The notes under the pieces were generated by a model. That model was not told where the DNA came from. It did no database searches and saw only the letters and a list, made by a program, of their open reading frames with translations. 64,000 nt of DNA from positions 2,790,001-2,854,000 of the forward strand of contig NZ_CP140152.1 of NCBI RefSeq assembly GCF_034479515.1, written 5' to 3'. Of this stretch, positions 8,188-17,252 are shown in pieces. Origin of the DNA: Duganella zoogloeoides (GTDB taxonomy: Bacteria; Pseudomonadota; Gammaproteobacteria; Burkholderiales; Burkholderiaceae_D). Position 1 is the stretch's first letter. Each line of letters opens with the position of its first letter. A program made the position numbers and the translations under genes.

Positions 8188-10373
8188 GGTGCTGCCTCGT
8201 GCGCCAGCGGCAGGCGCAAATGCACGCTGGCGCCGCCATCCGGATTGTTTTCGGCCCACAAGCGGCCCTGGTGGGCGGCGACGATGTTACGGCAGATCGA
8301 CAAGCCCAGTCCCATGCCGCGCGCCTTGGTGGTGTAGAACGGCTCGAAGATGCGGGCCAGGTCGGCGTCGGCGATGCCGCTGCCGCTGTCGATCACGCTC
8401 AGTCGCACGGCATCAGGCCCCTCGGTCGCGGTGCGCACGGTAATGACCGCGTGTGCAGGCAAGGCACCGGCCATGGCATCGCAGGCGTTCATCAGGAGGT
8501 TGATCAGGACCTGCTGCAGTTGCACTGCGTCAGCTTCGGTGGTGGCCGCAGTCGCCGCAAAATCGGTATGCACGACCATGCCATGGTTGATCAGGTCGTT
8601 GCGCAGCAGGTGGATCACGTCCTTCGCCAGCCGGTGCAGGTTCACGGGTGCGCGCGGCGTCTCGCTCTTGTCGAACAACCGGCGCAGGCGCTCGATCACC
8701 GCGCCCGCGCGCTGGTCTTCGGCGATGATGTCGTCGAGGATCTCGTCAACTTCGGCCAGGTTCGGCGGTTGTTGCGCCATGAAGCGGCGCGCCGCCTGCG
8801 CGTTGCTGAGAATGGCCGTGAGCGGCTGATTCAACTCGTGCGCCAGTGCTCCCGACAGTTCACCGAGCACGGCTAGCCGCGACAGATGGGTGACCTCCTT
8901 CTGCTTCTGCCGCGCATCGAGTTCGGCCAGCTTGCGTGCGGTGATGTCGAGCGATACGCCGCGCACCAGTGCCGGGTGGCCGCTGTAGTCGAACTCCACG
9001 CTGCCTTGTGAACCGATCCAGCGCAGCCCGCCGTCGGGCAGCACGATACGGTACTCGATATCGTAACGCGGTGCGCCAAGCCTGGCGCTGTCGAACGTCT
9101 GCGCGACGTGGGGGCGGTCGTCGGCGTGCACCCGGTCCAGCAGGTCGGCCAGGTCCACCTGCTGTTCCTTGCCAAAGCCGAACAGGGCGCGCCATTGGTC
9201 CGAAACCCAGATGGTGTGCTGGTGCAGGTCGCGGACCCAGATGCCCAGGTGCGCGGCATTGGCAGCGAGCGTCAGGCGCTGCGCGCTTTCCTGCGACGCG
9301 GCGCGCGCATCGCGGACGCTGGCGCCGGCATTGCGCAGCGCTTGGCCCAGTTCATGCGCTTCGCGAAAATGCAATGCTGGAATCACCGGCACGCTACCTT
9401 CGCCGATGGCCAGCGCTGGCGGGATCAGCGCTTGTACCGAGCGCGTGATGCGTCCGCCCATCAGCCAGGCCAATCCCAGTCCGGCTGCCAGTGCGGCGAG
9501 CGTGGCGCCGATCAGCCAGGTCATGGTGCTGTGCAGCCCGGCGTTAAGTTCGCGCAGCGGTATGCCGAGGTAAGCGGACCATCCGCTCTGTGGCGAGCGG
9601 CTGAAGACGACGAACACATCAATGCCGTCGAGGGTGCGGGTTTCGAAACCGCCTTCCTGGGCGGCGGTAGCAGGCCGTAACTGGTCGTCGCTGAGGCGCT
9701 GGCCCGCATATCTGTCGATTTCGTGCGAGCGGGCCACCACCCGGCCGGCGGTGTCGATCACGCTGGCGCGCCAGGTGGGGGGCAGGCGCTGCTCCGCAAT
9801 CACGTGGGCCAGCTGGGCGGGGGTGGCGGTGGCATTGAGCGTCATGACGATGCGGCCATCGCGGCGAATGGGCACGCCTACCGTGTAGATGAGGGTTTTA
9901 TTGATGGGCCCGGTGAACAGGTCGGAAACGCCGGGCTGGCCGTCGGCCAGGATGCGCCGCAGGAGCGGCGTGCTGGCCAGCACCGGCAGTCGTGCGCCGT
10001 AGGGTCGCCGGGTGGACATCAGCATGCGGCCATCGGTATCGAGTACCAGGATGCTGTCGGCATGCAGATTGGCCAGCGCCTCGACGGCACGTGCATGAAA
10101 GCCGCGCAAGTCGCCGGACGACAGCATTCTGGAGGTGCCGAGGGCGCTGAGCGCCACCCTGGTATTGCTGAAATCATGGTCGACCGCATTGATCATGGCG
10201 TGGGCGCGCGCCACCGTGTTGCTGATCAGTTGGGCTCGTTCCTTGTGGTAAATACCGACGATGATGACAGCAGCCACGGCAGCCACCGGCAGGATACTGG
10301 CGATGACCAGCGCGGCCAGGCTGGCGCGCACGCCGTGCGATTGCTGCCAGGTCCGATCGGTTGCATTGCCCAT
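8184..10373 (-). CDS. Membrane sensor histidine kinase with Cache-like and PAS domains
   Basis: This 729-residue kinase has a first membrane helix around residues 17-40 and a periplasmic double-Cache-like sensor region to about 270. A second helix (WLIGATLAALAAGLGLAWLM) lies at about 275-300. A cytoplasmic PAS domain follows (LTLAANAAHLGIWVRDL), then the kinase core: HisKA with AHELNQPLTAI (His512), N box NLLMNACDA, DSGSGI and GMGLGLSI. The HELNQPL form is typical of FixL/TodS-like kinases. I started at ATG 10373, which places the helix at a normal distance. It heads the operon of kinase, FixJ-like regulator, receiver and GGDEF-like protein. The ligand is unknown, with small organic acids common for such sensors. 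Confidence 0.9.
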   Translation of the reverse strand: MGNATDRTWQQSHGVRASLAALVIASILPVAAVAAVIIVGIYHKERAQLISNTVARAHAMINAVDHDFSNTRVALSALGTSRMLSSGDLRGFHARAVEALANLHADSILVLDTDGRMLMSTRRPYGARLPVLASTPLLRRILADGQPGVSDLFTGPINKTLIYTVGVPIRRDGRIVMTLNATATPAQLAHVIAEQRLPPTWRASVIDTAGRVVARSHEIDRYAGQRLSDDQLRPATAAQEGGFETRTLDGIDVFVVFSRSPQSGWSAYLGIPLRELNAGLHSTMTWLIGATLAALAAGLGLAWLMGGRITRSVQALIPPALAIGEGSVPVIPALHFREAHELGQALRNAGASVRDARAASQESAQRLTLAANAAHLGIWVRDLHQHTIWVSDQWRALFGFGKEQQVDLADLLDRVHADDRPHVAQTFDSARLGAPRYDIEYRIVLPDGGLRWIGSQGSVEFDYSGHPALVRGVSLDITARKLAELDARQKQKEVTHLSRLAVLGELSGALAHELNQPLTAILSNAQAARRFMAQQPPNLAEVDEILDDIIAEDQRAGAVIERLRRLFDKSETPRAPVNLHRLAKDVIHLLRNDLINHGMVVHTDFAATAATTEADAVQLQQVLINLLMNACDAMAGALPAHAVITVRTATEGPDAVRLSVIDSGSGIADADLARIFEPFYTTKARGMGLGLSICRNIVAAHQGRLWAENNPDGGASVHLRLPLAHEAAP

Positions 10374-10472
10374 GAAATGAGGCCTGGCCGATGAAGGCAG
10401 GCGAGTCTGACGACAACTGATTCTAGCATTGCCATCTCGACACAAATCGTGTCCGTGGAACTGGCGCCACAG

Positions 10473-11012
10473 TTATTTCACTGCAATCGCCTTGTGCATC
10501 CGGACCAGCGGTACCCGTACCGGACCAGGAAGGTCCAGCTCGAGACGCTGGATTTCGTTGAAACCACACGCCAGGTACAGCGGCACGCCCGGCAGGGTGG
10601 CGGCCAGTTCCAGCGTGGTGAAGCCGCCGGCGGCCGCAGCGGTGGTGCACCAGGCCAGCAGCAGTTTGCCGTAGCCGCGCCGGGCAGCCGACGGCTCCAC
10701 AAAAAAGGCACGGATGCGCGCCGGTTCGGTGGCCGGGTCGAGCAGGGGATCGGCTTCCTGCTTCATACGGTCGGCGCCGAACAGCGTGGCGCGGCGGCTC
10801 CAGCCGCCACATGCCACCATCTCTCCACCGTCTTCGACCACGAAGTAAGTCTGGTCGATCACCAGCTGGGTATCGACCCCGAACACATGGTCGGTGACCG
10901 CGCGCGCCTGCTCCGGCGTATAGAAGCCCTCGCTCAACGCGATACCCGAGCGGCGGATCAGCGCCTCCATGGCAGGAATGTCGGCGTGGATGGCGGTGCG
11001 GACGGTCGCCAT
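10473..11012 (-). CDS. GNAT-family N-acetyltransferase
   Basis: This soluble enzyme of 179 residues has the GNAT fold: N-terminal AIHADIPAMEALIRRSG, YFVVEDGGEMVACGGW, the acetyl-CoA loop in ARRGYGKLLLAW, and the late YLACGFNEIQR. It should transfer an acetyl group from acetyl-CoA to an unknown amine. It begins 4 bp after the nadB stop on the same strand, so the two probably share a transcript, but no functional link to NAD synthesis is evident. Confidence 0.88.
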   Translation of the reverse strand: MATVRTAIHADIPAMEALIRRSGIALSEGFYTPEQARAVTDHVFGVDTQLVIDQTYFVVEDGGEMVACGGWSRRATLFGADRMKQEADPLLDPATEPARIRAFFVEPSAARRGYGKLLLAWCTTAAAAGGFTTLELAATLPGVPLYLACGFNEIQRLELDLPGPVRVPLVRMHKAIAVK

Positions 11013-11016
11013 GGGC

Positions 11017-12630
11017 TTAGTTGCGGCGCGGTGGCGTCAGGATGCTCGGCAGCGCCTTGGGCAGGGTTTCGGGATAATCGCGGGAGAAGTGCAGGCCACG
11101 GCTTTCGCGCCGCTGCAGCGCGCTGTTGACGATCAGGCTCGCCACATCGACCAGGTTACGCAGTTCCAGCAGGTCGTGGGTGATGCGGAAGTTGCGGTAA
11201 TACTCGTCGATTTCTTCCTTGAGCAGCGCAATGCGGTGCTGTGCGCGCTCAAGACGCTTGGTGGTGCGCACGATGCCCACGTAGTTCCACATGAAGCGGC
11301 GCAGTTCGTCCCAGTTGTGGGCGATCACCACTTCTTCGTCGGCGTCGGTCACGCGGCTCTCGTCCCAGTCGGGCAGGTACGGGATTTCGCCTTTTTCCTT
11401 CGCAGCGATATCGCGCGCGCAAGCACTGCCCACCACCACGCATTCGAGCAGCGAGTTGCTGGCCAGCCGGTTGGCGCCGTGCAGCCCGGTGCAGGCCGTC
11501 TCGCCGACCGCGTACAGGCCCGGTAAATCGGTGCGGCCTTGCAGGTCGGTGACCACGCCGCCGCACGTGTAGTGCGCGGCCGGCACGATCGGGATCGGTT
11601 CTTTCGTAATGTCGATGCCCAGCTCCAGGCACCGCGCGTAAATGGTGGGGAAGTGTTCGATCAGCCAGTCGGCCGGCTTGTGGCTGATGTCGAGGTGGAC
11701 GTAATCGAGGCCGCGCTTCTTGATCTCGAAGTCGATGGCGCGGGCCACCACGTCGCGCGGGGCCAGCTCGGCGCGGTCGTCGTGGGCCAGCATGAAGCGG
11801 GTGCCGGCGGCGGCGCCGGCTTCGGGCGGCAGCTTGAGCAAACCGCCTTCGCCACGGATCGCTTCCGTGATCAGGAACGACTTCGCATACGGGTGGTACA
11901 GGCAGGTCGGATGGAACTGGATGAACTCCATGTTCGAGATGCGGCAACCGGCCCTCCACGCCATGGCGATGCCGTCGCCGCTGGCGGTGTCCGGGTTGGT
12001 GGTGTACAGGTACACCTTGCCGGCGCCGCCGGTGGCCAGCACCGTGTGTTCGGCCGCAAAGGTATGGACCACGCCGCTGCGTTCATCCTGTACGTACAGG
12101 CCGTGGCACTTCGGTTGCGAGTGGCGCCTGGCGTCCGGATTGACCTTGTCGGACGTGATCAGGTCGATCGCGCAGTGGTGCTCGAACAGCGAGATATTCG
12201 GGTGGGCGCGCACCTTTTCTTCGAGCGTGACCTGCACCGCGTGACCGGTGGCGTCGGCCGCGTGGATGATGCGGCGCTGGCTGTGGCCACCCTCGCGGGT
12301 GAGGTGGAAGCCCAGTTCAGCATTGGCGTCGCGGGTAAAGGGAACGCCTTGGGCGATCAGCCATTCGATCGCTTCGCGGCCATGTTCGACGATGAAACGC
12401 GTGGCGCTTTCGTCGCACAGACCACCGCCGGCAACGAGCGTGTCGTCGATGTGCTGGTGGTGGCTGTCGCCGGAATCGAGCACCGCGGCGATGCCGCCCT
12501 GGGCCCAGTTGCTGGCGCCATCTCGCAAGGCACGTTTGGAAATAATGGCGACAGTACGGGTTTCGGCGAGGTGCAGGGCGACCGAGAGGCCGGCCAGTCC
12601 GCTGCCAACGATTGCAACATCAAATTTCAT
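11017..12630 (-). CDS. nadB: L-aspartate oxidase NadB
   Basis: NadB is a FAD enzyme that oxidises L-aspartate to iminoaspartate, the substrate of NadA. The protein (537 aa, normal length) starts with the dinucleotide motif [16 protein letters not shown]. It has [13 protein letters not shown], the active-site [28 protein letters not shown] and the flavin-binding [15 protein letters not shown]. It completes the NadB-NadA-NadC set, but it lies 5.7 kb from nadAC on the opposite strand, with a signalling operon in between. A candidate promoter is seen about 30-60 bp upstream. Confidence 0.97.
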   Translation of the reverse strand: MKFDVAIVGSGLAGLSVALHLAETRTVAIISKRALRDGASNWAQGGIAAVLDSGDSHHQHIDDTLVAGGGLCDESATRFIVEHGREAIEWLIAQGVPFTRDANAELGFHLTREGGHSQRRIIHAADATGHAVQVTLEEKVRAHPNISLFEHHCAIDLITSDKVNPDARRHSQPKCHGLYVQDERSGVVHTFAAEHTVLATGGAGKVYLYTTNPDTASGDGIAMAWRAGCRISNMEFIQFHPTCLYHPYAKSFLITEAIRGEGGLLKLPPEAGAAAGTRFMLAHDDRAELAPRDVVARAIDFEIKKRGLDYVHLDISHKPADWLIEHFPTIYARCLELGIDITKEPIPIVPAAHYTCGGVVTDLQGRTDLPGLYAVGETACTGLHGANRLASNSLLECVVVGSACARDIAAKEKGEIPYLPDWDESRVTDADEEVVIAHNWDELRRFMWNYVGIVRTTKRLERAQHRIALLKEEIDEYYRNFRITHDLLELRNLVDVASLIVNSALQRRESRGLHFSRDYPETLPKALPSILTPPRRN

Positions 12631-12661
12631 GATTCACATGGCGGGATGCAGTAGGAAGCAT

Positions 12662-12691
12662 ACTATAGTCGATTTGTCATACTTTGGTCAT
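12662..12691 (-). promoter_or_regulatory. Candidate sigma-70 promoter of nadB
   Basis: On the minus strand ATGACC (12691-12686) and TATAGT (12667-12662) are separated by 18 bp and end about 30 bp before the nadB ATG. Each box matches the consensus at four or more of six positions. Confidence 0.35.
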
Positions 12692-12836
12692 ATACCCCTG
12701 CTATTTACACAGGTTTTGCGCCGCTTCGATCACCGCGATGATTGCCGATTGCGGCGATTGTGGCGGCGCAAAGGCAGGCGGACTCGATCTTGCAATCATG
12801 GAAGCTTCCGCGTTTTTACCCACCGGGGAGCCGATC

Positions 12837-14399
12837 GTGATCCGTATTTTTCATCACTATGTATCGAGAATGGCGTTCCTGCTGCTCCTGATGGAAGTGC
12901 TGCTGCTGGTCACGGCGGCCCTGGCCAGTGCACCGTTGCTGCTGCCGGGCCAGGCATTGACGCCCGATACCCTGTATCTGCCGTCCGCCGCATTCGCGCT
13001 GGTGCTGGTGTTTTCGATGGGGGCGCTGGGCATGTACCAGCAGAACACCCTGCGCCGGATATTGCCTTCGTTCCTGCTCGGCTTTTGCCTGTTCAGCCTC
13101 CTGGCCATGCTGCTGCCGGCGCCGCAGTTCGGGCGCCTGGGCAGCATGGTGTTCGTGCTCGGCGGCGCGGCCGTGCTGCTGGCGCGGCTGGTGGTGTTCA
13201 CGTCGGCCGGTTCGCGCATGCTGGAAAAGCGCCTGATGATCGTCGGCCACGGCGCGGCCGCGCACGAATGCCTGGAGCTTGCGGGTGGCGGCGGCTTTCA
13301 CCGCTTCCGGGTGGTCGGCTGCGTGCCGGTCGAGGGAGAACAGCCGCGCGTGCCGCCCGCGATGGTGCTGCCGCCGGACCTGTCGTTGCTGGCGCTGGCG
13401 CGGCGCTACGCGGCCGATGAAATCATCGTCTCGGTGTCGGATCGCCGCAACGGCGGCTTCCCGGTGCGCCAACTGCTCGAATGCGCGGTGGGCGGCGTGC
13501 GCGTCACCGACGCCGCCACTTTTTTCGAGCGCGAGGCATGCCAGATCCGGCTCGATTCGCTGCAACCGAGCTACCTGATTTTCGGCGGTGGCTTTGACCA
13601 GAGCCTGTTCCGGGCTGCCGTCAAACGCGCGTTCGACCTGGCTGCCAGCGCCTTTATCGGGCTGGCGACGATGCCGGTAATGCTGCTGGCCGCGCTGGCC
13701 ATACGCCTGGAAGATGGGGGACCGGTGTTCTACCAGCAGGAGCGGGTGGGACGCGACAACCGCCTGTTCCGGGTGCTGAAGTTTCGCAGCATGCGCATCG
13801 ACGCGGAGCGCGACGGCACGCCCACCTGGGCTACCGAGGACGATCCGCGCGTGACCCGCGTGGGCCGCTGGCTGCGCAAGCTGCGCATCGACGAACTGCC
13901 GCAGATGCTCAACGTGTTCAAGGGCGAGATGAGTTTTGTCGGACCCCGTCCGGAACGCAGCTATTTTGTCGAACAACTGGCGCGCGACATCGCCTACTAC
14001 AATATGCGGCACGGGATCAAGCCGGGCATCACCGGCCTGGCGCAAGTGCGCTACAGCTACGGCGCCTCGTTTGACGACGCCGTGTGCAACCTGCTGGCCG
14101 CGCTGGGCGAGCAACCGGCCGCCGGCAACCAGGTGTACAACGTAGCGCTGGGCCATCGCACCAGCCTCAACGAGCTGTACTTGCTGTTGCAGGAATTGCT
14201 GGTGGACCGCTACGGCCACCTGCGCGACTTTCAGCCGGCCTACGCCGATTTTCGCGCCGGCGACGTGCGCCACTCGCAGGCCGACATTACCAAGGCCGCT
14301 GACCTGCTCGGCTATGCACCCACCCACGACCTGCGGCGTGGCCTGCGCCAGGCATTACGCTGGTATATCGAACAACTGGACCACGGCCGGCGCGCATAA
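12837..14399 (+). CDS. Chimera: EpsB-type polyprenyl-phosphate sugar transferase joined to a UDP-sugar epimerase tail
   Basis: The protein (520 aa) begins at GTG 12837 behind GGGGAG, giving the IRIFHHYV start typical of PEP-CTERM-associated sugar transferases (TIGR03013-like). Residues 1-120 hold about four membrane helices. A nucleotide-binding-like middle follows, then a bacterial sugar transferase domain from about 262 (KRAFDLAAS, QERVGRDNRLFRVLKFRSM, FKGEMSFVGPRPE, GITGLAQV). At YGASFDDA (about residue 412) the family normally continues with a conserved YDLYY-type segment. Here it becomes NLLAALGEQPAAGNQVYNVA, then RTSLNELY, DFRAGDVRHSQADI and LLGYAPTH, the C-terminus of WbpP-like UDP-GlcNAc 4-epimerases. 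The join is in frame, which points to a deletion between two genes of a former polysaccharide cluster. No other such genes remain nearby. Activity is uncertain. Confidence 0.85.
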   Translation: MIRIFHHYVSRMAFLLLLMEVLLLVTAALASAPLLLPGQALTPDTLYLPSAAFALVLVFSMGALGMYQQNTLRRILPSFLLGFCLFSLLAMLLPAPQFGRLGSMVFVLGGAAVLLARLVVFTSAGSRMLEKRLMIVGHGAAAHECLELAGGGGFHRFRVVGCVPVEGEQPRVPPAMVLPPDLSLLALARRYAADEIIVSVSDRRNGGFPVRQLLECAVGGVRVTDAATFFEREACQIRLDSLQPSYLIFGGGFDQSLFRAAVKRAFDLAASAFIGLATMPVMLLAALAIRLEDGGPVFYQQERVGRDNRLFRVLKFRSMRIDAERDGTPTWATEDDPRVTRVGRWLRKLRIDELPQMLNVFKGEMSFVGPRPERSYFVEQLARDIAYYNMRHGIKPGITGLAQVRYSYGASFDDAVCNLLAALGEQPAAGNQVYNVALGHRTSLNELYLLLQELLVDRYGHLRDFQPAYADFRAGDVRHSQADITKAADLLGYAPTHDLRRGLRQALRWYIEQLDHGRRA

Positions 14400-14459
14400 A
14401 AAAGCCGCGCGGCCCCGGGGGGCAGCACGGCGGTTGGTGAGACGAGGCGTCTCGACAGA

Positions 14460-14810
14460 TCAGCGCTGCAAGTGGCCAGGGCCTGCGCGTACCAGTCCCA
14501 CCAGACCTGCCGCACGGGCATCGCCGCCATTGGCCGCGCGCTGGAACAAGTCCAGCGCTTCGTCGCGTTTATCGGGATCGGAGAGATAACGCAGCGCCAG
14601 TTCGCGTTGGGCAACCGGGGAACCGAGGTCGGCCCATTCCTGCAACCTGCGCTCGGCAGCGACGTGGCCGGCGTCGCCGATACGCGTGGCCACGGCTTCA
14701 ATCTTGGTCGGAGCGGGGATCGGGCTTTCCTGCGCCTGCCAGCCGATCGCGGTACCGACCATTACCAGTACCGACGCCACCAGCACTCCAGACTTGTTGA
14801 ATAAATCCAT
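14460..14810 (-). CDS. Small membrane-anchored protein with Sel1-like repeat
   Basis: This 116-residue protein has one N-terminal hydrophobic segment (GVLVASVLVMVGTAIGW) that could be an uncleaved anchor or signal peptide. It is followed by a periplasmic helical part with a Sel1/TPR-like unit (AQRELALRYL, then DEALDLFQRAANGGDARAAGLV). Such repeats mediate protein contacts. It is a short, single-unit example with no evident partner. The strand is opposite to the chimeric gene that ends 61 bp away. Confidence 0.65.
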   Translation of the reverse strand: MDLFNKSGVLVASVLVMVGTAIGWQAQESPIPAPTKIEAVATRIGDAGHVAAERRLQEWADLGSPVAQRELALRYLSDPDKRDEALDLFQRAANGGDARAAGLVGLVRAGPGHLQR

Positions 14811-15029
14811 ATGCTCGACTATTCCCTTCGATGCTAGCCATTCGATGTCCCGATCTTACAATCGGGCGCATTGCAACGTCGCACGGCTTGCACAGCAAAA
14901 GAGGCTGCCATCCGTGATCAGCGATGGCGATAGTAGCATGCAGATTTCTCAATATTGACGATTCCAAGGGGGTGCCAGGGTAACAATTGTAACCATTCGT
15001 TAAAGCCGTCAACGGGCTGTGAACCCAGG

Positions 15030-15410
15030 TTACAGCTGTGCCAGCCAAGCGTCGGCCGCAGCCAGTACGGCGTTATATTCGGCGCTGGCGGCGTCCAGCA
15101 GGGCAGGGATGGCGGCGGCATCGCGCGCGACCAAGGCCTGTTCCAGCGCCAGCGAGGCGGCGACCAGGCGCTTGGCGCCGAGGCTGCCCACCGAACCGCG
15201 CAGGCCGTGGAAGATTTTTCCTGCTTCGGCCAGGCGGCCGTCATCGATGGCGGCGTGGGCCTGGTCGAGCGGCGCCTGGCGCGGGGCGCAGGCATCGCGG
15301 ACGATCTTGGTGACAACGGCCAGCGCCTTGTCGTCGTTGCCCATGTATTTGAGCAGCGTGGTAACCGAGAATACGTCGTCGTCGGTATGTGACCGGGGGG
15401 TATCAGGCAT
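15030..15410 (-). CDS. Stand-alone Hpt (histidine phosphotransfer) domain protein
   Basis: This 126-residue all-helical protein carries the Hpt signature KIFHGLRGSVGSLGAKRL. His68 is the likely phosphate-accepting residue, followed by the conserved L-[KR]-G. It would shuttle phosphate between a receiver domain and another receiver in a phosphorelay. A good ribosome-binding site (CTGGAG) precedes the ATG. There is no kinase next to it, and the nearest sensor kinase operon is 5 kb away. Downstream of it are about 220 bp without a gene. Confidence 0.85.
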   Translation of the reverse strand: MPDTPRSHTDDDVFSVTTLLKYMGNDDKALAVVTKIVRDACAPRQAPLDQAHAAIDDGRLAEAGKIFHGLRGSVGSLGAKRLVAASLALEQALVARDAAAIPALLDAASAEYNAVLAAADAWLAQL

Positions 15411-15504
15411 GCGTCACTCCAGAGGTTGAGTGCACATCATACCCCGCTGCGCCACAGACGTGCCGGCCAGTTGTGCACACATTGTTACAATTTAAAGGGA
15501 AAGT

Positions 15505-16380
15505 TTACTGCTGACCGTCGGTGAACTGCTGCGCCAAAGTTTGCAGCGGCACCCTGGGTGCGGTGGCGACCGCGACGCCGGCCGGCGCCGGTACGCGCAT
15601 CGGCTTGGCCGTCGCGGTACTGGCATGCAGCACGTTGTCGCGGGTATCGGGCGCAGCGTCCCATACCGGCTTGTCCAGTCCTTCGAACACCTGCTTGAGC
15701 TGGTCGCCCCAGGTGTTGCGGATCATCTGGAAGTACTGGTTGCGCTGGTCGATGGTGACAAAGTGGGTGATGGCCAGCGCGCCTTGCTCATACACGAGCA
15801 AATCGAGTGGCAAGCCGACCGAGACGTTCGAGCGCAAGGTGGAATCCATCGAAATCAGCGCGCACTTGGCTGCATCGTCGAGGCTGGTGGCAGGCGTGAT
15901 CACGCGGTCGATGATCGGCTTGCCATACTTGGCCTCGCCGATCTGGAAATAGGTGTTTTCATCGTGCGATTCGATGAAGTTGCCTGCAGAATAAATCTGG
16001 AACAGGCGGCAGCGCTCGGCGCCGATCTGGCCACCGAGAATGATGCTGACATTGAAGTCGATGCCGAACTCGGCCAGCGCTTTGGCATCGCGCTCGTGCA
16101 CCCGCCGCACGACATCGCCCATCAGGCGCGCCGCTTCGAACATGCTGGTGACATTCCAGATGCTGCGTCCGTCCGCGCTGACATAGTCTGCTACCAGTTG
16201 CCGGATCGATTGCGAGATCGACAGGTTACCAGCAGTCATCATGACCATGGTGCGGTCGCCTGGGACGTCAAAAACGCTCATCTTGCGGAAAGTACCCACC
16301 TGGTCCACACCCGCGTTGGTTCGCGAATCCGATAAAAACACCAGGCCGGCGTCGAGGCGCATGGCCACACAATAAGTCAT
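15505..16380 (-). CDS. Anbu-type bacterial proteasome homologue (putative peptidase)
   Basis: Anbu proteins are Ntn-hydrolase relatives of proteasome beta subunits. The sequence begins MTYCVAMRL, so removal of Met exposes the catalytic Thr. The partner residues are in place: Asp18 in SDSRTNAGVD and Lys33 in TFRKMSVF. GNLSISQS and a long SMFEAARLMGDVVRRV helix also fit the family. At 291 aa it is longer than the usual ~240-250. The C-terminal ~50 residues are Ala/Pro-rich and of low complexity. It is the last gene of an operon with ATP-grasp, alpha-E and transglutaminase-like genes, the known Anbu neighbourhood. The natural substrate is not established, but a ligase-made peptide or tag is a common proposal. 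Confidence 0.92.
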   Translation of the reverse strand: MTYCVAMRLDAGLVFLSDSRTNAGVDQVGTFRKMSVFDVPGDRTMVMMTAGNLSISQSIRQLVADYVSADGRSIWNVTSMFEAARLMGDVVRRVHERDAKALAEFGIDFNVSIILGGQIGAERCRLFQIYSAGNFIESHDENTYFQIGEAKYGKPIIDRVITPATSLDDAAKCALISMDSTLRSNVSVGLPLDLLVYEQGALAITHFVTIDQRNQYFQMIRNTWGDQLKQVFEGLDKPVWDAAPDTRDNVLHASTATAKPMRVPAPAGVAVATAPRVPLQTLAQQFTDGQQ

Positions 16381-16438
16381 GTTGGATCTTGATTAATGAA
16401 AACAGTTTAATTTTACACCGGGCAACCTTTGAGGGGCA

Positions 16439-17242
16439 CTACCGGGTGGAAATATCGACTGTCACCTCCATCGATTCAATGCCGCCGCCGCGCCGCACGC
16501 CGCGTATCGGCGCGGCGCCGTCATAGTCGCGCCCGATCGCCAGCCGGCAATATGCATCGGTCATCAGGCGCGCATGGGTAACGTCGATGCTGATCCAGCC
16601 GTGATAATCCTTGTCCTGCACCCAGGCGTCCACCCAGGCATGGCTGGCCGCGTGGTCGCTGTTTTCCGGATCGATGTAACCGGATACATAGCGCGCCGGA
16701 ATGCCATGTGCATGGCAGCAAGCCAGGAACAGGTGGGCGTGATCCTGGCACACGCCCTGGCCCAGAGCCAGGGCATCGCTGGCCGTGGTCGTGACCGCCG
16801 TTGCACCGCTTTGATACCGGACTGCACCAAAGATGTGCTCGGCTAAGCTCATGAGGTCGCGCGATTGGGCCTGGCCATCGGGCAGGCACGAGGCAGCCAA
16901 TTCGAGAATGCCGGGCGTGGCTTCGGTCAGCCGGGTAGGCGCCGTGAACAACAGCGGCGACAGCGCATCGCTGTTCGGCACGCGGCCCTTGAGCGGGGCC
17001 GTGGTCTCGACTATGCCCGACGCAACGATGTCCAGCCCCCGGTGCTGGGTGTCCAGCGTCATCATGTGCGACAGGTTGCCGAACGCATCGGTATAAGCAT
17101 GCACATGACCAGGCACGTTCAGGTGCCAGGAATGCACCTGCTGCTGCGGCTCCTTGCGCGGCGTCATGTGCAGTTGCTGGATGGTGTAGGCCAGCGGCGC
17201 CGTATAGATATAGCGCGTTTCGTGCCGTATGGTCAGTTGCAT
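16439..17242 (-). CDS. Transglutaminase-like cysteine peptidase of the Anbu operon
   Basis: This 267-residue protein has an N-terminal beta-rich domain (LTIRHETRYIYTAPL, TPRKEPQQQ) followed by a transglutaminase-like core. The catalytic triad is visible: Cys165 in GQGVCQDHAH, His201 in SHAWVDAWV and Asp220 in ISIDVTHARLMTD. Such proteins hydrolyse or transfer at amide bonds. The ATG at 17242 follows AAAGG at proper spacing. A longer frame upstream overlaps the alpha-E gene and is not supported. No signal peptide is seen, so it should act in the cytoplasm with its operon partners. Confidence 0.9.
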   Translation of the reverse strand: MQLTIRHETRYIYTAPLAYTIQQLHMTPRKEPQQQVHSWHLNVPGHVHAYTDAFGNLSHMMTLDTQHRGLDIVASGIVETTAPLKGRVPNSDALSPLLFTAPTRLTEATPGILELAASCLPDGQAQSRDLMSLAEHIFGAVRYQSGATAVTTTASDALALGQGVCQDHAHLFLACCHAHGIPARYVSGYIDPENSDHAASHAWVDAWVQDKDYHGWISIDVTHARLMTDAYCRLAIGRDYDGAAPIRGVRRGGGIESMEVTVDISTR

Positions 17243-17252
17243 CGATTGCCTT

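Noticed and set aside
12684..12836. Upstream extension of the sugar transferase chimera to an ATG at 12684 or 12798.
   Set aside because: The family start aligns at GTG 12837, which has GGGGAG at ideal spacing. The extra residues do not look like the family N-terminus.
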